A program made the position numbers and the translations under genes. From NCBI RefSeq assembly GCF_000016325.1, contig NC_009436.1, forward strand, positions 3,100,001 to 3,164,000: 64,000 nucleotides of DNA, given 5' to 3'. The notes beneath the pieces are model-generated. The model was not told where the DNA came from. It made no database searches and saw only the letters and a program-made list of their open reading frames with translations. Positions 32,509-41,162 of this stretch are shown here, piece after piece (position 1 is the first letter of the stretch; the number at the start of each line of letters is the position of its first letter). The DNA is from Enterobacter sp. 638. Lineage in GTDB: Bacteria > Pseudomonadota > Gammaproteobacteria > Enterobacterales > Enterobacteriaceae.

Positions 32509-33144
32509 TTAACGAGCCAGTATATTCAAAGAGTTCAATAACTGAGCATCTAATGTTTCTCTTACTGGAGTAAGAAGCCCATATGCAACTCTGTAATTTT
32601 TGATAGCAGTTCGTGTCGCAGGCCCCATACTTCCGTCTATATTGCCGTTATAAAACCCTTTATCCAGTAATGCGAACTGCACTCGCATGATCAAACGCTT
32701 ACGCTTTTCAGTATCAGAAGCCAGCCCACTACTTGCACGAGTAGTTCCATTCATTCCAGCAGAGTTTGTGGTCGTAGAGGCATCGGTGTCATTAGAGCGA
32801 AGCGAACGAACAGATGAAGAAGACGATGACGAATTTGTACCTGAAGTGGATGAGCCTGATGAGCTTGGTGAACTGTATGTTTTAGGATAATAAGGAGTGC
32901 TTCCACCATAGTACCCACCACCAGACGAAGATCTATGAGAACTATGGCTTCGATGGGAGCTATGACTACGATGCCCTGCAATGTAGAAAGGTACTTCCGT
33001 GTTAAGTGGAGCTATAACTAAATCATGCTCATTAAGAGTCATACCGGGCAAATCACTTGCACCAGTGGAGGAATCACTTGCCCATACAGAATTATTTAGT
33101 GCTAAAAATCCCGGAAGCAGAGCAGCGAAATTAAATTTTTTCAT
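32509..33144 (-). CDS. hxsA: HxsA, His-Xaa-Ser repeat protein
   Basis: HxsA is the presumed substrate of the HXS radical-SAM system. The 211-aa precursor has a signal peptide (about 1-22, ending VWA). Residues 58-72 are five uninterrupted His-Xaa-Ser triplets (HRS, HSS, HRS, HSS, HRS). A Gly/Tyr/Ser-rich stretch follows, and a C-terminal peptidoglycan-binding-type domain (about 148-205, with ALLDKGFYNGNIDGSMGPATRTAIKNY). It is likely exported and wall-associated. The start is at 33144, where ATGA overlaps the hxsC stop; the frame is open further upstream. The modification made on the repeats is not known to me. Confidence 0.9.
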   Translation of the reverse strand: MKKFNFAALLPGFLALNNSVWASDSSTGASDLPGMTLNEHDLVIAPLNTEVPFYIAGHRSHSSHRSHSSHRSSSGGGYYGGSTPYYPKTYSSPSSSGSSTSGTNSSSSSSSVRSLRSNDTDASTTTNSAGMNGTTRASSGLASDTEKRKRLIMRVQFALLDKGFYNGNIDGSMGPATRTAIKNYRVAYGLLTPVRETLDAQLLNSLNILAR

Positions 33145-34253
33145 AAAATTGGTCTCGGTGGTTGATGAAAACGGCCTTTTGATGAACTGAAATAACCAGC
33201 ACAGGAAGACTTCTGAGTACATTCATCACATTCTTTGGGATAGTAATTTTTCCAGTCAGAAATTGACTGAGTAGCAAATCCCCAAGCTCTTTCAGGAAGA
33301 TGGCACAATGGGTAATTGAAGATTGTTAGAGGGATGCCTGACCTTTGTGCTGTTCCTATGGCAGAGAGAATTTTCTCACTATAGCTATCATACTCAATGA
33401 AGATCGATGGCCAGTTCTTACGTGCCCAGCCAATAGATTCTAATCCCATAAGAGAAATCTGGTTGATATTGGAGAACACGCGACCAGCGAACTCTATGAT
33501 TTTGTCCAGTTCCATATAGTTAGCCAGTGTAGGAATGATTCTTAACTCAATGTTGATCCCTGAGTTACCGGCATTGATAAGCCCCCTAACTGTCTCATCA
33601 AATGCCCCCTCGCTTCCAACCAGATAGTCATGAACTGACGACCTCGAAGAATAAAGCGGAATACCGAAAGTTATTTTGAGCTTTTCGCTTCGCTCTTTCA
33701 TCTGTTGAGTAAAACTGACATCTGCAAACTTTCGTCCATTGGTCAAAACATGCAAAGCTGTCTCAGGTGAGTTTTCGATTATGAAGTCCAGAAATTGCAG
33801 GAAATCTTCGCCATACAGTAGAGGTTCTCCCCCACTCACTCCTACTACACCATTCAGGGAGAAAGAGGCGATGGCAAGTGCTGACTGGTTAAGAAGCCAG
33901 TCATCGTTTCCTGTCTTAGGAGGCTGAGAACAAAAAAGGCAATTGTTATTGCACCTTTCAGTTACAAGAACAGTGTTGTGGTTTGCTCTCCGTGACAAAA
34001 TCACCCTAATCATGTTTCCGTTGTTAACAATCCCTATGTCACCATCTTCTATGGAATTGAAAAGATCAGTGCTCACAACGAAGTCTGCAAAATATGCAGG
34101 AAGTCTGTAATCGAGTTGAGTTTCACTGACCAGCAAATTTGGCAGATAGAATTGAGGATTATCGGGCTTAAATTTGCACAGGCGATAGAAACCTTGCTGA
34201 ACTGGCAGATCTGCCGTAAACCTGAAAATGTCGTTTCTCAGCACCTCAGACAT
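33141..34253 (-). CDS. hxsC: HxsC, radical SAM maturase of the His-Xaa-Ser system
   Basis: This is a radical SAM enzyme that works with HxsB on the HxsA repeat peptide. The 370-aa product has the CX3CX2C cluster motif at Cys101, Cys105 and Cys108 (TERCNNNCLFCSQPP), the GGEPLLYGEDFLQFL segment, and C-terminal cysteines (CDECTQKSSCAGYF) suggestive of a second Fe-S site. The start at 34253 follows from the 8-base overlap with hxsB; the frame is open 17 codons further. It is the third gene of hxsDBCA. Confidence 0.88.
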   Translation of the reverse strand: MSEVLRNDIFRFTADLPVQQGFYRLCKFKPDNPQFYLPNLLVSETQLDYRLPAYFADFVVSTDLFNSIEDGDIGIVNNGNMIRVILSRRANHNTVLVTERCNNNCLFCSQPPKTGNDDWLLNQSALAIASFSLNGVVGVSGGEPLLYGEDFLQFLDFIIENSPETALHVLTNGRKFADVSFTQQMKERSEKLKITFGIPLYSSRSSVHDYLVGSEGAFDETVRGLINAGNSGINIELRIIPTLANYMELDKIIEFAGRVFSNINQISLMGLESIGWARKNWPSIFIEYDSYSEKILSAIGTAQRSGIPLTIFNYPLCHLPERAWGFATQSISDWKNYYPKECDECTQKSSCAGYFSSSKGRFHQPPRPIL

Positions 34254-35634
34254 AAGCCCACCCTTTAAGCATCTTTGCCATCGGCCCATCCTGAGAGATT
34301 TCATTCAGAAGGAAGCGGAACATGCCTTTGTGATACTGGCAGAAAGTTGACCGACTCTTGTCACCAACAGGTTCGCCATGGACACTAATGTTTTGGCAAG
34401 GATCTGCCCCACAGAAAGGCTGATAAGCACAGGTATCGCATCCTGGCATAGCAAAATTGAATGAGGATGAAAGAGCAGAACGGTAGTATTCGTTGCTACT
34501 GAATGAGAGTGAGGCAAACTCTCCTGCACTGAAATCTGCTTCCGGGTTTACTTTCTGAAGCATACGACTTTCATCACTACCGTAGACTTTACCGTCATAA
34601 TTGAAAAGGATGCAGTTCAGCACGACTCCGCTTGGCGATTTTAGATCTGCGTAGCCACTGAAACCCGGATTGAAAATTCGCTTGAGATGAATAGCAGCCG
34701 AGTGCTCAATGACAGGTATTCCCTTTTCATTCTGAATCAACACTTCCTGCATTAACTCTTTATAAAAAGCAAAATACTCTGGCATTGAAAAAGTGAAGCT
34801 CTGCTTCTGAGCAAACCCATAAGGGCTAACAGGCCTGATAAACATGTCTGTAAGACCCAGAGACAGATGAGCATCTACTATGGAAGCTGGCTCCTTTGTC
34901 AGTTCCTTAGTAACAGTGGTTACAGTTGCAACCCGGTTTGCTCCAAGCTCTTCTGTGATTTTCTGAATACCTGTTACTGCTTTGTTGTGAGCCTGAAAGT
35001 CAGTAAGAATGCGATTCTTGTTATGGACGGCTTCATTCCCATCAAGAGAGACAGAGAAGGTGATATTCCGCTCTTTAACCCATGAGAGGATGCTTTCATC
35101 GAGTAATGACAGACTTGTAGCAATTACCATTTCGAAAGCATCATTACCCAATGAAATCTCGCACTCGTGATAGATTGACTGGACAAGATCGAACCTGAGA
35201 AGAGGTTCACCGCCCTGTACTTCTATCTTGTAGGGAGGTGTACCCAGTTTCTTTATGGTGCTAACAATTTGCGGTAACAGTTTAGGGTTGAGATCATAAC
35301 CATCAGCGGTGGCTGATGCCCTGCTGACCTGACAATACTTACATGTATGGTCGCAACGAAGAGTAGGTACAATCATGAAGATTGGCCTGACCGCCAGTTC
35401 GTTCAAGAGTCGTTTGGCAAAAGCCGAACTATATGCATAAGGGGTAACAGAGGAATTATCATCTCCGCTGATGAAAAGTTTGCTTTCAAGCGATGAGGAC
35501 TGTTCCTGACTGATATGACCGTTTACCAGATCGAGAAATTCCTTCTCACCTAAAAAATGATGAAAGCCAGCGAGGTTGCTGATGAAAACGCGGTCGTCAG
35601 GCATCCTGTCGAAGTTGAAAGGCATCAGTTTCAT
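34246..35634 (-). CDS. hxsB: HxsB, radical SAM maturase of the His-Xaa-Ser system
   Basis: The 462-aa protein is the second radical SAM enzyme of the HXS cassette. The cluster motif is Cys94, Cys98 and Cys101 (PTLRCDHTCKYCQVSRAS), followed by the SAM-binding VQGGEPLLRFDLV and an SPASM-type C-terminus with many cysteines (GCDTCAYQPFCGADPCQN and a further TFCQYHKGMF) for auxiliary Fe-S clusters. An N-terminal domain of about 80 residues precedes the barrel. Its start overlaps the hxsD stop by one base (TAATG). Confidence 0.9.
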   Translation of the reverse strand: MKLMPFNFDRMPDDRVFISNLAGFHHFLGEKEFLDLVNGHISQEQSSSLESKLFISGDDNSSVTPYAYSSAFAKRLLNELAVRPIFMIVPTLRCDHTCKYCQVSRASATADGYDLNPKLLPQIVSTIKKLGTPPYKIEVQGGEPLLRFDLVQSIYHECEISLGNDAFEMVIATSLSLLDESILSWVKERNITFSVSLDGNEAVHNKNRILTDFQAHNKAVTGIQKITEELGANRVATVTTVTKELTKEPASIVDAHLSLGLTDMFIRPVSPYGFAQKQSFTFSMPEYFAFYKELMQEVLIQNEKGIPVIEHSAAIHLKRIFNPGFSGYADLKSPSGVVLNCILFNYDGKVYGSDESRMLQKVNPEADFSAGEFASLSFSSNEYYRSALSSSFNFAMPGCDTCAYQPFCGADPCQNISVHGEPVGDKSRSTFCQYHKGMFRFLLNEISQDGPMAKMLKGWAYV

Positions 35635-35906
35635 TATGCAAGACTGTCATCTATGCTTCGGAGAACCTTGCTGACAATGGCGTCACGCAATTGACCGGTT
35701 TGATGATGAAGTTTCTCCCGAAGGCTAAAATCATTTACCAGCCTTTCGAATTCAAACTCACATTCAGGACTACTTGTCTCAAAGAAGATAATCCAGGAGG
35801 ATATATTTTCTTCAAGTTTCCATGAGCTTACAGGTGTCATCCAGTACAAGGTGTTTCGGATGACCCATTCAGAAAACTGATCTTTTTGTAACACCTTTTC
35901 CCACAT
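35634..35906 (-). CDS. hxsD: HxsD, His-Xaa-Ser system protein
   Basis: HxsD is the small first protein of the HXS cassette, of unknown role. The 90-aa product shows the family signature near residues 57-65 (LVNDFSLRE, the LLNDYxLRE-type motif that names this family). Two start codons are possible, 35912 and 35906. The second is chosen because GGAAGG lies 8 bases before it and only 2 bases before the first. It is followed without a gap by hxsB. Confidence 0.85.
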   Translation of the reverse strand: MWEKVLQKDQFSEWVIRNTLYWMTPVSSWKLEENISSWIIFFETSSPECEFEFERLVNDFSLREKLHHQTGQLRDAIVSKVLRSIDDSLA

Positions 35907-35912
35907 TCTCAT

Positions 35913-36315
35913 TACCTTCCACAGAAATAATAACGGAAAGAAACTTATTCCATTTAGAGATTTTTCTTATAGAATTTAGGATACAACTTTTTGTAGAAAA
36001 ATGTTACTAAGTATGTCAAAATTCTGAGATCCAGTTCACTTTGAGTTTAAATTGAATCACATACTCAAATGATGCAGCAGTACTTACACTTGCAATTCAA
36101 TCCCTTGATAAATAAGTCAAAATATACTCATCATAATAAATGGTATACCTATGAGCTACATGCTATAAAACTTTGCTAGTTCCTTTTGAATAGTTCAAGA
36201 AAGTCAACACCAAGCTCATTGAAAATTAGTGTAGTATGTGAGATATTTTTAGATGCTTTTATTTTCCTAATAACTTGCTGTTAAATGTAAAACACACAAC
36301 ACTGGATGTTTGCAC
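35913..36315. other. AT-rich divergent control region
   Basis: These 400 bases separate the minus-strand hxs operon from the plus-strand small genes. They are very AT-rich and should contain both promoters. I see no gene, and no operator I can name. Confidence 0.5.
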
Positions 36316-36576
36316 ATGAAAAATCTACCTGATAGCCTTACCCTTGAAGAATTATTAGACATCATCTCAAAAGAAATGGAAGGCACACCATCAGAAAAAC
36401 TCACTGAAAAACTAATAATTACAATTGGTATACTTAAAGATGTATATGATATTGATGAAAATGCCAATAACTACATCCTATATTCATTTGTAGGGCTTGA
36501 AGAACAATCCAACAAGAGAACTTTAACAAATGCTCAAGCAGCACAAAAAATAATAAACAAGAAACAAGGGAAATAA
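36316..36576 (+). CDS. Small hypothetical protein
   Basis: The 86-aa product is acidic and helical with no membrane segment: MKNLPDSLTLEELLDII..., then a region rich in Lys/Glu/Ile ending KIINKKQGK. I do not recognise a family. The frame also allows TTG two codons earlier; ATG at 36316 is preceded by GGA 9 bases away. It is followed after 2 bases by the next gene, so the two are co-transcribed. Confidence 0.65.
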   Translation: MKNLPDSLTLEELLDIISKEMEGTPSEKLTEKLIITIGILKDVYDIDENANNYILYSFVGLEEQSNKRTLTNAQAAQKIINKKQGK

Positions 36577-36578
36577 AA

Positions 36579-37031
36579 ATGTTGTGGTATAACATCTTGT
36601 CCTTAGCTTTCAGTGCATTAGCCATTATCATTTCCATAATTGTTGTTATATACACAAACAAAAATCATCGAATTGAATGTTTGAAAGTAGTTCTGGACAT
36701 AGAAACAGAGATGAATGCTAGAAAATTAGAGTTCGACAAAACATCAAAAGAAGTTTGTTTACTAAATATAACCTCTGATGCAAATGAAAATAACAGAGAT
36801 GAAAAAATAGAGATTTTAGGAAACTATTTCGAGACTACAAAAGAAAACTATTTCAACTCACTCGACAGACTTTGCTATTGTATAGATAAAAAATATTTAG
36901 CTGATAAAGATTGGCGTTCGGAATACAGAAATATGCTTCGAGACACAATCGAAGCCTTCCCAGATGATTTTAATGCAGCATCAGCATACCGCAACATAAA
37001 AAAAATCAACGAACTTTGGCAAAGCAATTGA
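36579..37031 (+). CDS. Hypothetical membrane-anchored protein
   Basis: The 150-aa product has one N-terminal membrane segment (about residues 5-25, ILSLAFSALAIIISIIVVIY) and a charged, helical, probably cytoplasmic domain with a Cys-containing SLDRLCYCIDKKYLADKDW. A good AGGGA ribosome site precedes the ATG. I do not recognise it. Its place between two other small genes, of which the next also has membrane segments, suggests a small membrane-associated operon. Confidence 0.7.
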   Translation: MLWYNILSLAFSALAIIISIIVVIYTNKNHRIECLKVVLDIETEMNARKLEFDKTSKEVCLLNITSDANENNRDEKIEILGNYFETTKENYFNSLDRLCYCIDKKYLADKDWRSEYRNMLRDTIEAFPDDFNAASAYRNIKKINELWQSN

Positions 37032-37082
37032 TCTTAAATAATCAATATCTCCTAACAAAACAACATAAAAGGTGTTGGCAGC

Positions 37083-37340
37083 ATGGAAATCATATTTACA
37101 TTTCATTTCTGGTCAGAATTAGCAAAAGATCATGGGTATTATATTGGAGTTAATGCTTTAGTGGCATTAGTATTTTATATTGTTTGGAAAAATTACGATC
37201 ATGCATTCTGGATTTATGGTTGTAGATTTTTACTAGCAATAGCCCTTTTCCTCTTTGTTATTGGAGGAGTAAAAACCTTCAACAAATTAAACACTGTAAC
37301 CAATTCTAATTATAATATTCTATCTAATGGGAAAAATTAG
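37083..37340 (+). CDS. Small hypothetical membrane protein
   Basis: The 85-aa product has two predicted membrane segments (about 20-37 and 46-64) separated by the polar loop KNYDHAFW, with a polar Asn-rich tail. AAGGTG lies before the ATG. No family is recognised. It ends the group of three small genes 36316-37340. Confidence 0.65.
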   Translation: MEIIFTFHFWSELAKDHGYYIGVNALVALVFYIVWKNYDHAFWIYGCRFLLAIALFLFVIGGVKTFNKLNTVTNSNYNILSNGKN

Positions 37341-37560
37341 AAATTAAATAAGGTAGCAATATAATTAACATCCACAATAATTAGAGAGGTGATTGTTATT
37401 GCGAAAATCACCTTTTGAATTAACAACTTTCTTTCTTTATCAATTTTAAATATCATTACACTCACCTCTTTTTATATATTCACATAGGTAAATAACACTT
37501 TTAAATAAAAAGTCAATATCAATTGATTGCGTTTATAAAATTGATACCTACTTATTTTAA

Positions 37561-37609
37561 GCAAGGGCTAACTCATCGAAGCTCCGCTTCTATGAGTTCC
37601 CTTGTTTTT
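37561..37609. other. Large inverted repeat, candidate oriT or terminator
   Basis: Three nested perfect arms fold together: CAAGGG/CCCTTG (37562-37567 and 37599-37604), AACTCAT/ATGAGTT (37570-37576 and 37592-37598) and GAAGC/GCTTC (37578-37582 and 37586-37590) around the loop TCC. It is followed by GTTTTT. Its place just upstream of mobC and the relaxase gene fits an oriT inverted repeat next to a nic site; the T-run would also fit a terminator. Confidence 0.5.
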
Positions 37610-37652
37610 CGCCCTTCGGTTGAAAAAGAAAGTCAAAGCCAAACCTAACTTA

Positions 37653-37680
37653 TTGACATGAATTGTATTTCCACTATAAA
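37653..37680 (+). promoter_or_regulatory. Promoter of the mob genes
   Basis: A perfect -35 TTGACA (37653-37658) and a -10-like TATAAA (37675-37680) are separated by 16 bases, about 65 bases before the MobC-like start codon. Confidence 0.6.
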
Positions 37681-37744
37681 TATATAATGTGTTGCAAAGG
37701 AATTGCTCACTTTAAAGCGAATAAACATATGAAAAGGAGTTTAT

Positions 37745-38128
37745 ATGAGTGAAATAATAACATTGTCGTATACAAATAATTTTAAGCCAATTAGCGATAA
37801 TAAATCTCAATCATTGCGAATACACTGTGTCAGTGTACGATTAAATAAAGAAGAGTTAGAGCTTCTTAATGCAAGCCGTGGTGATAAACGCAAAGGCGAA
37901 TGGCTTCGCATGGCATCGCTTCAAAAGCTTCCTCCTGCAATTCCTGCAATTAATTTAGAAGCATGGCAATCATTGTCTGATATATCTCAAAAGCTAAACA
38001 AGCTGATAAACCATCTCGATGCTAAAAGTAGTAATAGCGAATTGACGAAAACAGAGATCTTCGCTGTCAAAAAGCAGATTAAAGAGCTTCGCTCATGTCT
38101 TACAGCTTCTGATCTGTCCGTAAGGTAG
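37745..38128 (+). CDS. MobC-like relaxosome accessory protein
   Basis: The 127-aa product looks like a ribbon-helix-helix mobilisation protein. After a variable start, residues about 32-65 (IHCVSVRLNKEELELLNASRGDKRKGEWLRMASLQK) have the MobC/plasmid-mobilisation pattern, followed by helices with LNKLINHLD and IKELRSCL. Such proteins help the relaxase to open oriT. A strong AAGGAG precedes the ATG. The stop lies 8 bases before the relaxase gene, so the two form an operon. Confidence 0.78.
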   Translation: MSEIITLSYTNNFKPISDNKSQSLRIHCVSVRLNKEELELLNASRGDKRKGEWLRMASLQKLPPAIPAINLEAWQSLSDISQKLNKLINHLDAKSSNSELTKTEIFAVKKQIKELRSCLTASDLSVR

Positions 38129-38135
38129 TATTCGC

Positions 38136-39344
<1,209 letters not shown>

Positions 39345-39566
39345 ACAGAGCATTGCATCACGCACCTGGTAACCATCTCACCCAATAGTAAATAATTTAT
39401 GTTAAGTCAAGAAATAATTGATCGTTATTACAGATCGATAATCTAGTTATGATAGGTTTTATCTATCATGATTCAAACATCGATCGGTACAAGCAATTTT
39501 ACTAAAGCGAGATAGTCATCGAGAATCCCTACAAACACGGAGTAAATTTTCCATCCTGGGGTTGCT

Positions 39567-39845
39567 ATGATAAACGAAACAATAAAGTGCCCGTTCTGCT
39601 TCAAAGAGAGCCCGTTTGGTGTCCATGTCTGCACTGGCTGTCATTCAACTATTAAATATGGGGCTGTTTCAGCCTGGCTTGCATTAGCCTTGGGGATTTT
39701 ATTAACAGTTATTGCTTTCTTCATATTCGCAATTAGTCAAAGTTTTTTGTTAACTGTCGTAATGTTTTTTGCATTAGCAATTTCAATAAGATTGCTTTTA
39801 CGTAAGAAATTTGCGCACAAAGCCCTATTCACACATAAGAATTAA
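39567..39845 (+). CDS. Zinc-ribbon membrane protein
   Basis: The 92-aa product has a short N-terminal zinc ribbon (Cys8, Cys11, Cys22 and Cys25 in KCPFCFKESPFGVHVCTGC) followed by two hydrophobic segments (about 34-57 and 59-77) and a basic tail. The zinc site probably faces the cytoplasm. No specific family is recognised. It precedes the lipoprotein gene by 23 bases, so the two may be co-transcribed. Confidence 0.7.
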   Translation: MINETIKCPFCFKESPFGVHVCTGCHSTIKYGAVSAWLALALGILLTVIAFFIFAISQSFLLTVVMFFALAISIRLLLRKKFAHKALFTHKN

Positions 39846-39868
39846 TTTAGAATAAAAGGAATTCAAAA

Positions 39869-40183
39869 ATGAAAGCTCATTCAATCTTGGTAATAATTCT
39901 TTCATCTTTTTTATTAACTGCCTGTAATTCTGAACCTTCGGAAAAAGACATAACCAATGTTTTTAAAAGTGTTGTAGATAGATCCAACGCAAGTATGAAA
40001 TCTCTAAATCCAAGCATTTCAGAAAAAGATCTAATTAAAGTAGATTATGTGAAAAAAGTTAGCTGCACAGAAGAAGCAAACAATGTTTACAACTGTATTG
40101 TAGATGCTTCTATTAGCAATATGAAACAGACTAAACCAGTAAAATTAGTTAAAGCAGAAGGTGTCTGGAAAGAAGTTCAATAG
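39869..40183 (+). CDS. Small lipoprotein
   Basis: The 104-aa precursor has a lipoprotein signal with lipobox LLTAC (Cys19) and Asn at +2, then a polar domain with two further cysteines (KVSCTEEANNVYNC) that could form a disulfide, ending VKAEGVWKEVQ. This resembles small immunity-, entry-exclusion- or inhibitor-type lipoproteins, but I cannot assign a family. AAGGAA precedes the start, and a strong terminator follows. Confidence 0.72.
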   Translation: MKAHSILVIILSSFLLTACNSEPSEKDITNVFKSVVDRSNASMKSLNPSISEKDLIKVDYVKKVSCTEEANNVYNCIVDASISNMKQTKPVKLVKAEGVWKEVQ

Positions 40184-40208
40184 TAGCCTATATCAGGAAG
40201 CCTCTTTT

Positions 40209-40231
40209 AGCCCCTACATTGGGGCTTTTTT
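40209..40231. terminator. Terminator between convergent genes
   Basis: AGCCCC (40209-40214) and GGGGCT (40221-40226) pair around the loop TACATT and are followed by a T-run. The stem lies between the lipoprotein gene and the convergent gene at 40237. Confidence 0.88.
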
Positions 40232-40236
40232 GTTGC

Positions 40237-40665
40237 TTATAACCTGATGCTTCTTACTCGAATTACTTCACGGGTTAGCTCTTTCTCGATTGCTTTTACT
40301 TCATATTGAATTTTGATAGCCATATAGATTTCTTCTGCTTTTTGTTGATTTTTATCTATGTAATTTACAAGCGAGTTTAGTTCCCTAATAACTCCTTCTT
40401 TATTATTTAATCGTTGTAGAAGATTGCTTGTCAGATTTTTGTATACCGAGCTAAACATAGTCATTATGTTATCAATATTACGATTGGATTTGGAATAAAT
40501 CCTTTTAGGGTAGAAATACTTCAAATGGTATCCCACGAAAATTAAGTAAAGCTGGTATGAGAAACTTTTATCTCCGGGCTGATATTGTTTTGAGATATAT
40601 TTATCGACGATAATGATAAGTTGCTCTTCCAGAGTAAATTCTGGAGTGATTTTGTTTTTGTCCAT
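40237..40665 (-). CDS. Hypothetical protein
   Basis: The 142-aa product is helical and basic, with many Tyr and Lys residues (LIIIVDKYISKQYQPGDKSFSYQLYLIF, YHLKYFYPKRIY) and a charged C-terminus (KAIEKELTREVIRVRSIRL). No family is recognised. The frame starts at 40674, but the ATG at 40665 is 9 bases after AAGG and is preferred. It lies downstream of the recombinase operon on the same strand and may be read with it. Confidence 0.6.
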   Translation of the reverse strand: MDKNKITPEFTLEEQLIIIVDKYISKQYQPGDKSFSYQLYLIFVGYHLKYFYPKRIYSKSNRNIDNIMTMFSSVYKNLTSNLLQRLNNKEGVIRELNSLVNYIDKNQQKAEEIYMAIKIQYEVKAIEKELTREVIRVRSIRL

Positions 40666-40761
40666 AAAATGCATCCTTGCATAATTGAAATAGTCTTCCT
40701 GACCATATATTTATATTTATCGCATTTCTTTAACTTGTCAATAGGTGTAACCTATCAGTTG

Positions 40762-41148
40762 TTATTTTTTATTAAACGGCCTATTCAATTGTTCCATAGT
40801 AAGACCATGTCTATAAGCATTATACTGCCAATAACTAAATTGCTCTTTATATCTATTGTTCTGTTTTTTCAATATTTCATTTTCGGCTTTCAGGTTTAAT
40901 ATTTGTTGTGCAGCGATTGTTAAGTTAGCCGGTTTCTTTAAGCCTGACTTTTTCAAATTGGACAAATTTTTCTTTGTTCTATATGCTTCAACAACTTCAT
41001 CATGAGCACTTAAAGATTGCCTTGTGATAGTTCTGTTTAGATTCTTATAAACTGATTCACATAAATCACTCCATGTGATTTTACCGTCCCAAGTCAGTAT
41101 AATGTGTTTAATTGCCTTTATTTCACTCCTGTTTAAATGTTTTGCCAT
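40762..41148 (-). CDS. Small HTH/coiled-coil partner of the recombinase trio (GmtX/TnpC-like)
   Basis: The 128-aa product has an N-terminal helix-turn-helix-like region (about 20-60, ITWSDLCESVYKNLNRTITRQSLSAHDEVVEAY) and a C-terminal coiled coil (about 80-110, ILNLKAENEILKKQNNRYKEQF). The plan resembles TnpC of Tn554-type transposons, and the position resembles gmtX of Gamma-Mobile-Trio elements. It may regulate or direct the recombinases. It starts 14 bases after the 624-aa recombinase gene, with GGAGAT as ribosome site. Family naming is tentative. Confidence 0.6.
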   Translation of the reverse strand: MAKHLNRSEIKAIKHIILTWDGKITWSDLCESVYKNLNRTITRQSLSAHDEVVEAYRTKKNLSNLKKSGLKKPANLTIAAQQILNLKAENEILKKQNNRYKEQFSYWQYNAYRHGLTMEQLNRPFNKK

Positions 41149-41162
41149 AAGTATCTCCTGTT

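Larger units (their letters stand above)
37341..37744. other. Intergenic upstream of the mobilisation genes
   Basis: These 404 bases contain a small hairpin (AGGTGATT 37387-37394 / AATCACCT 37406-37413 followed by TTT), a larger structured element at 37561-37609 and a good promoter at 37653-37680, described separately. Confidence 0.6.
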
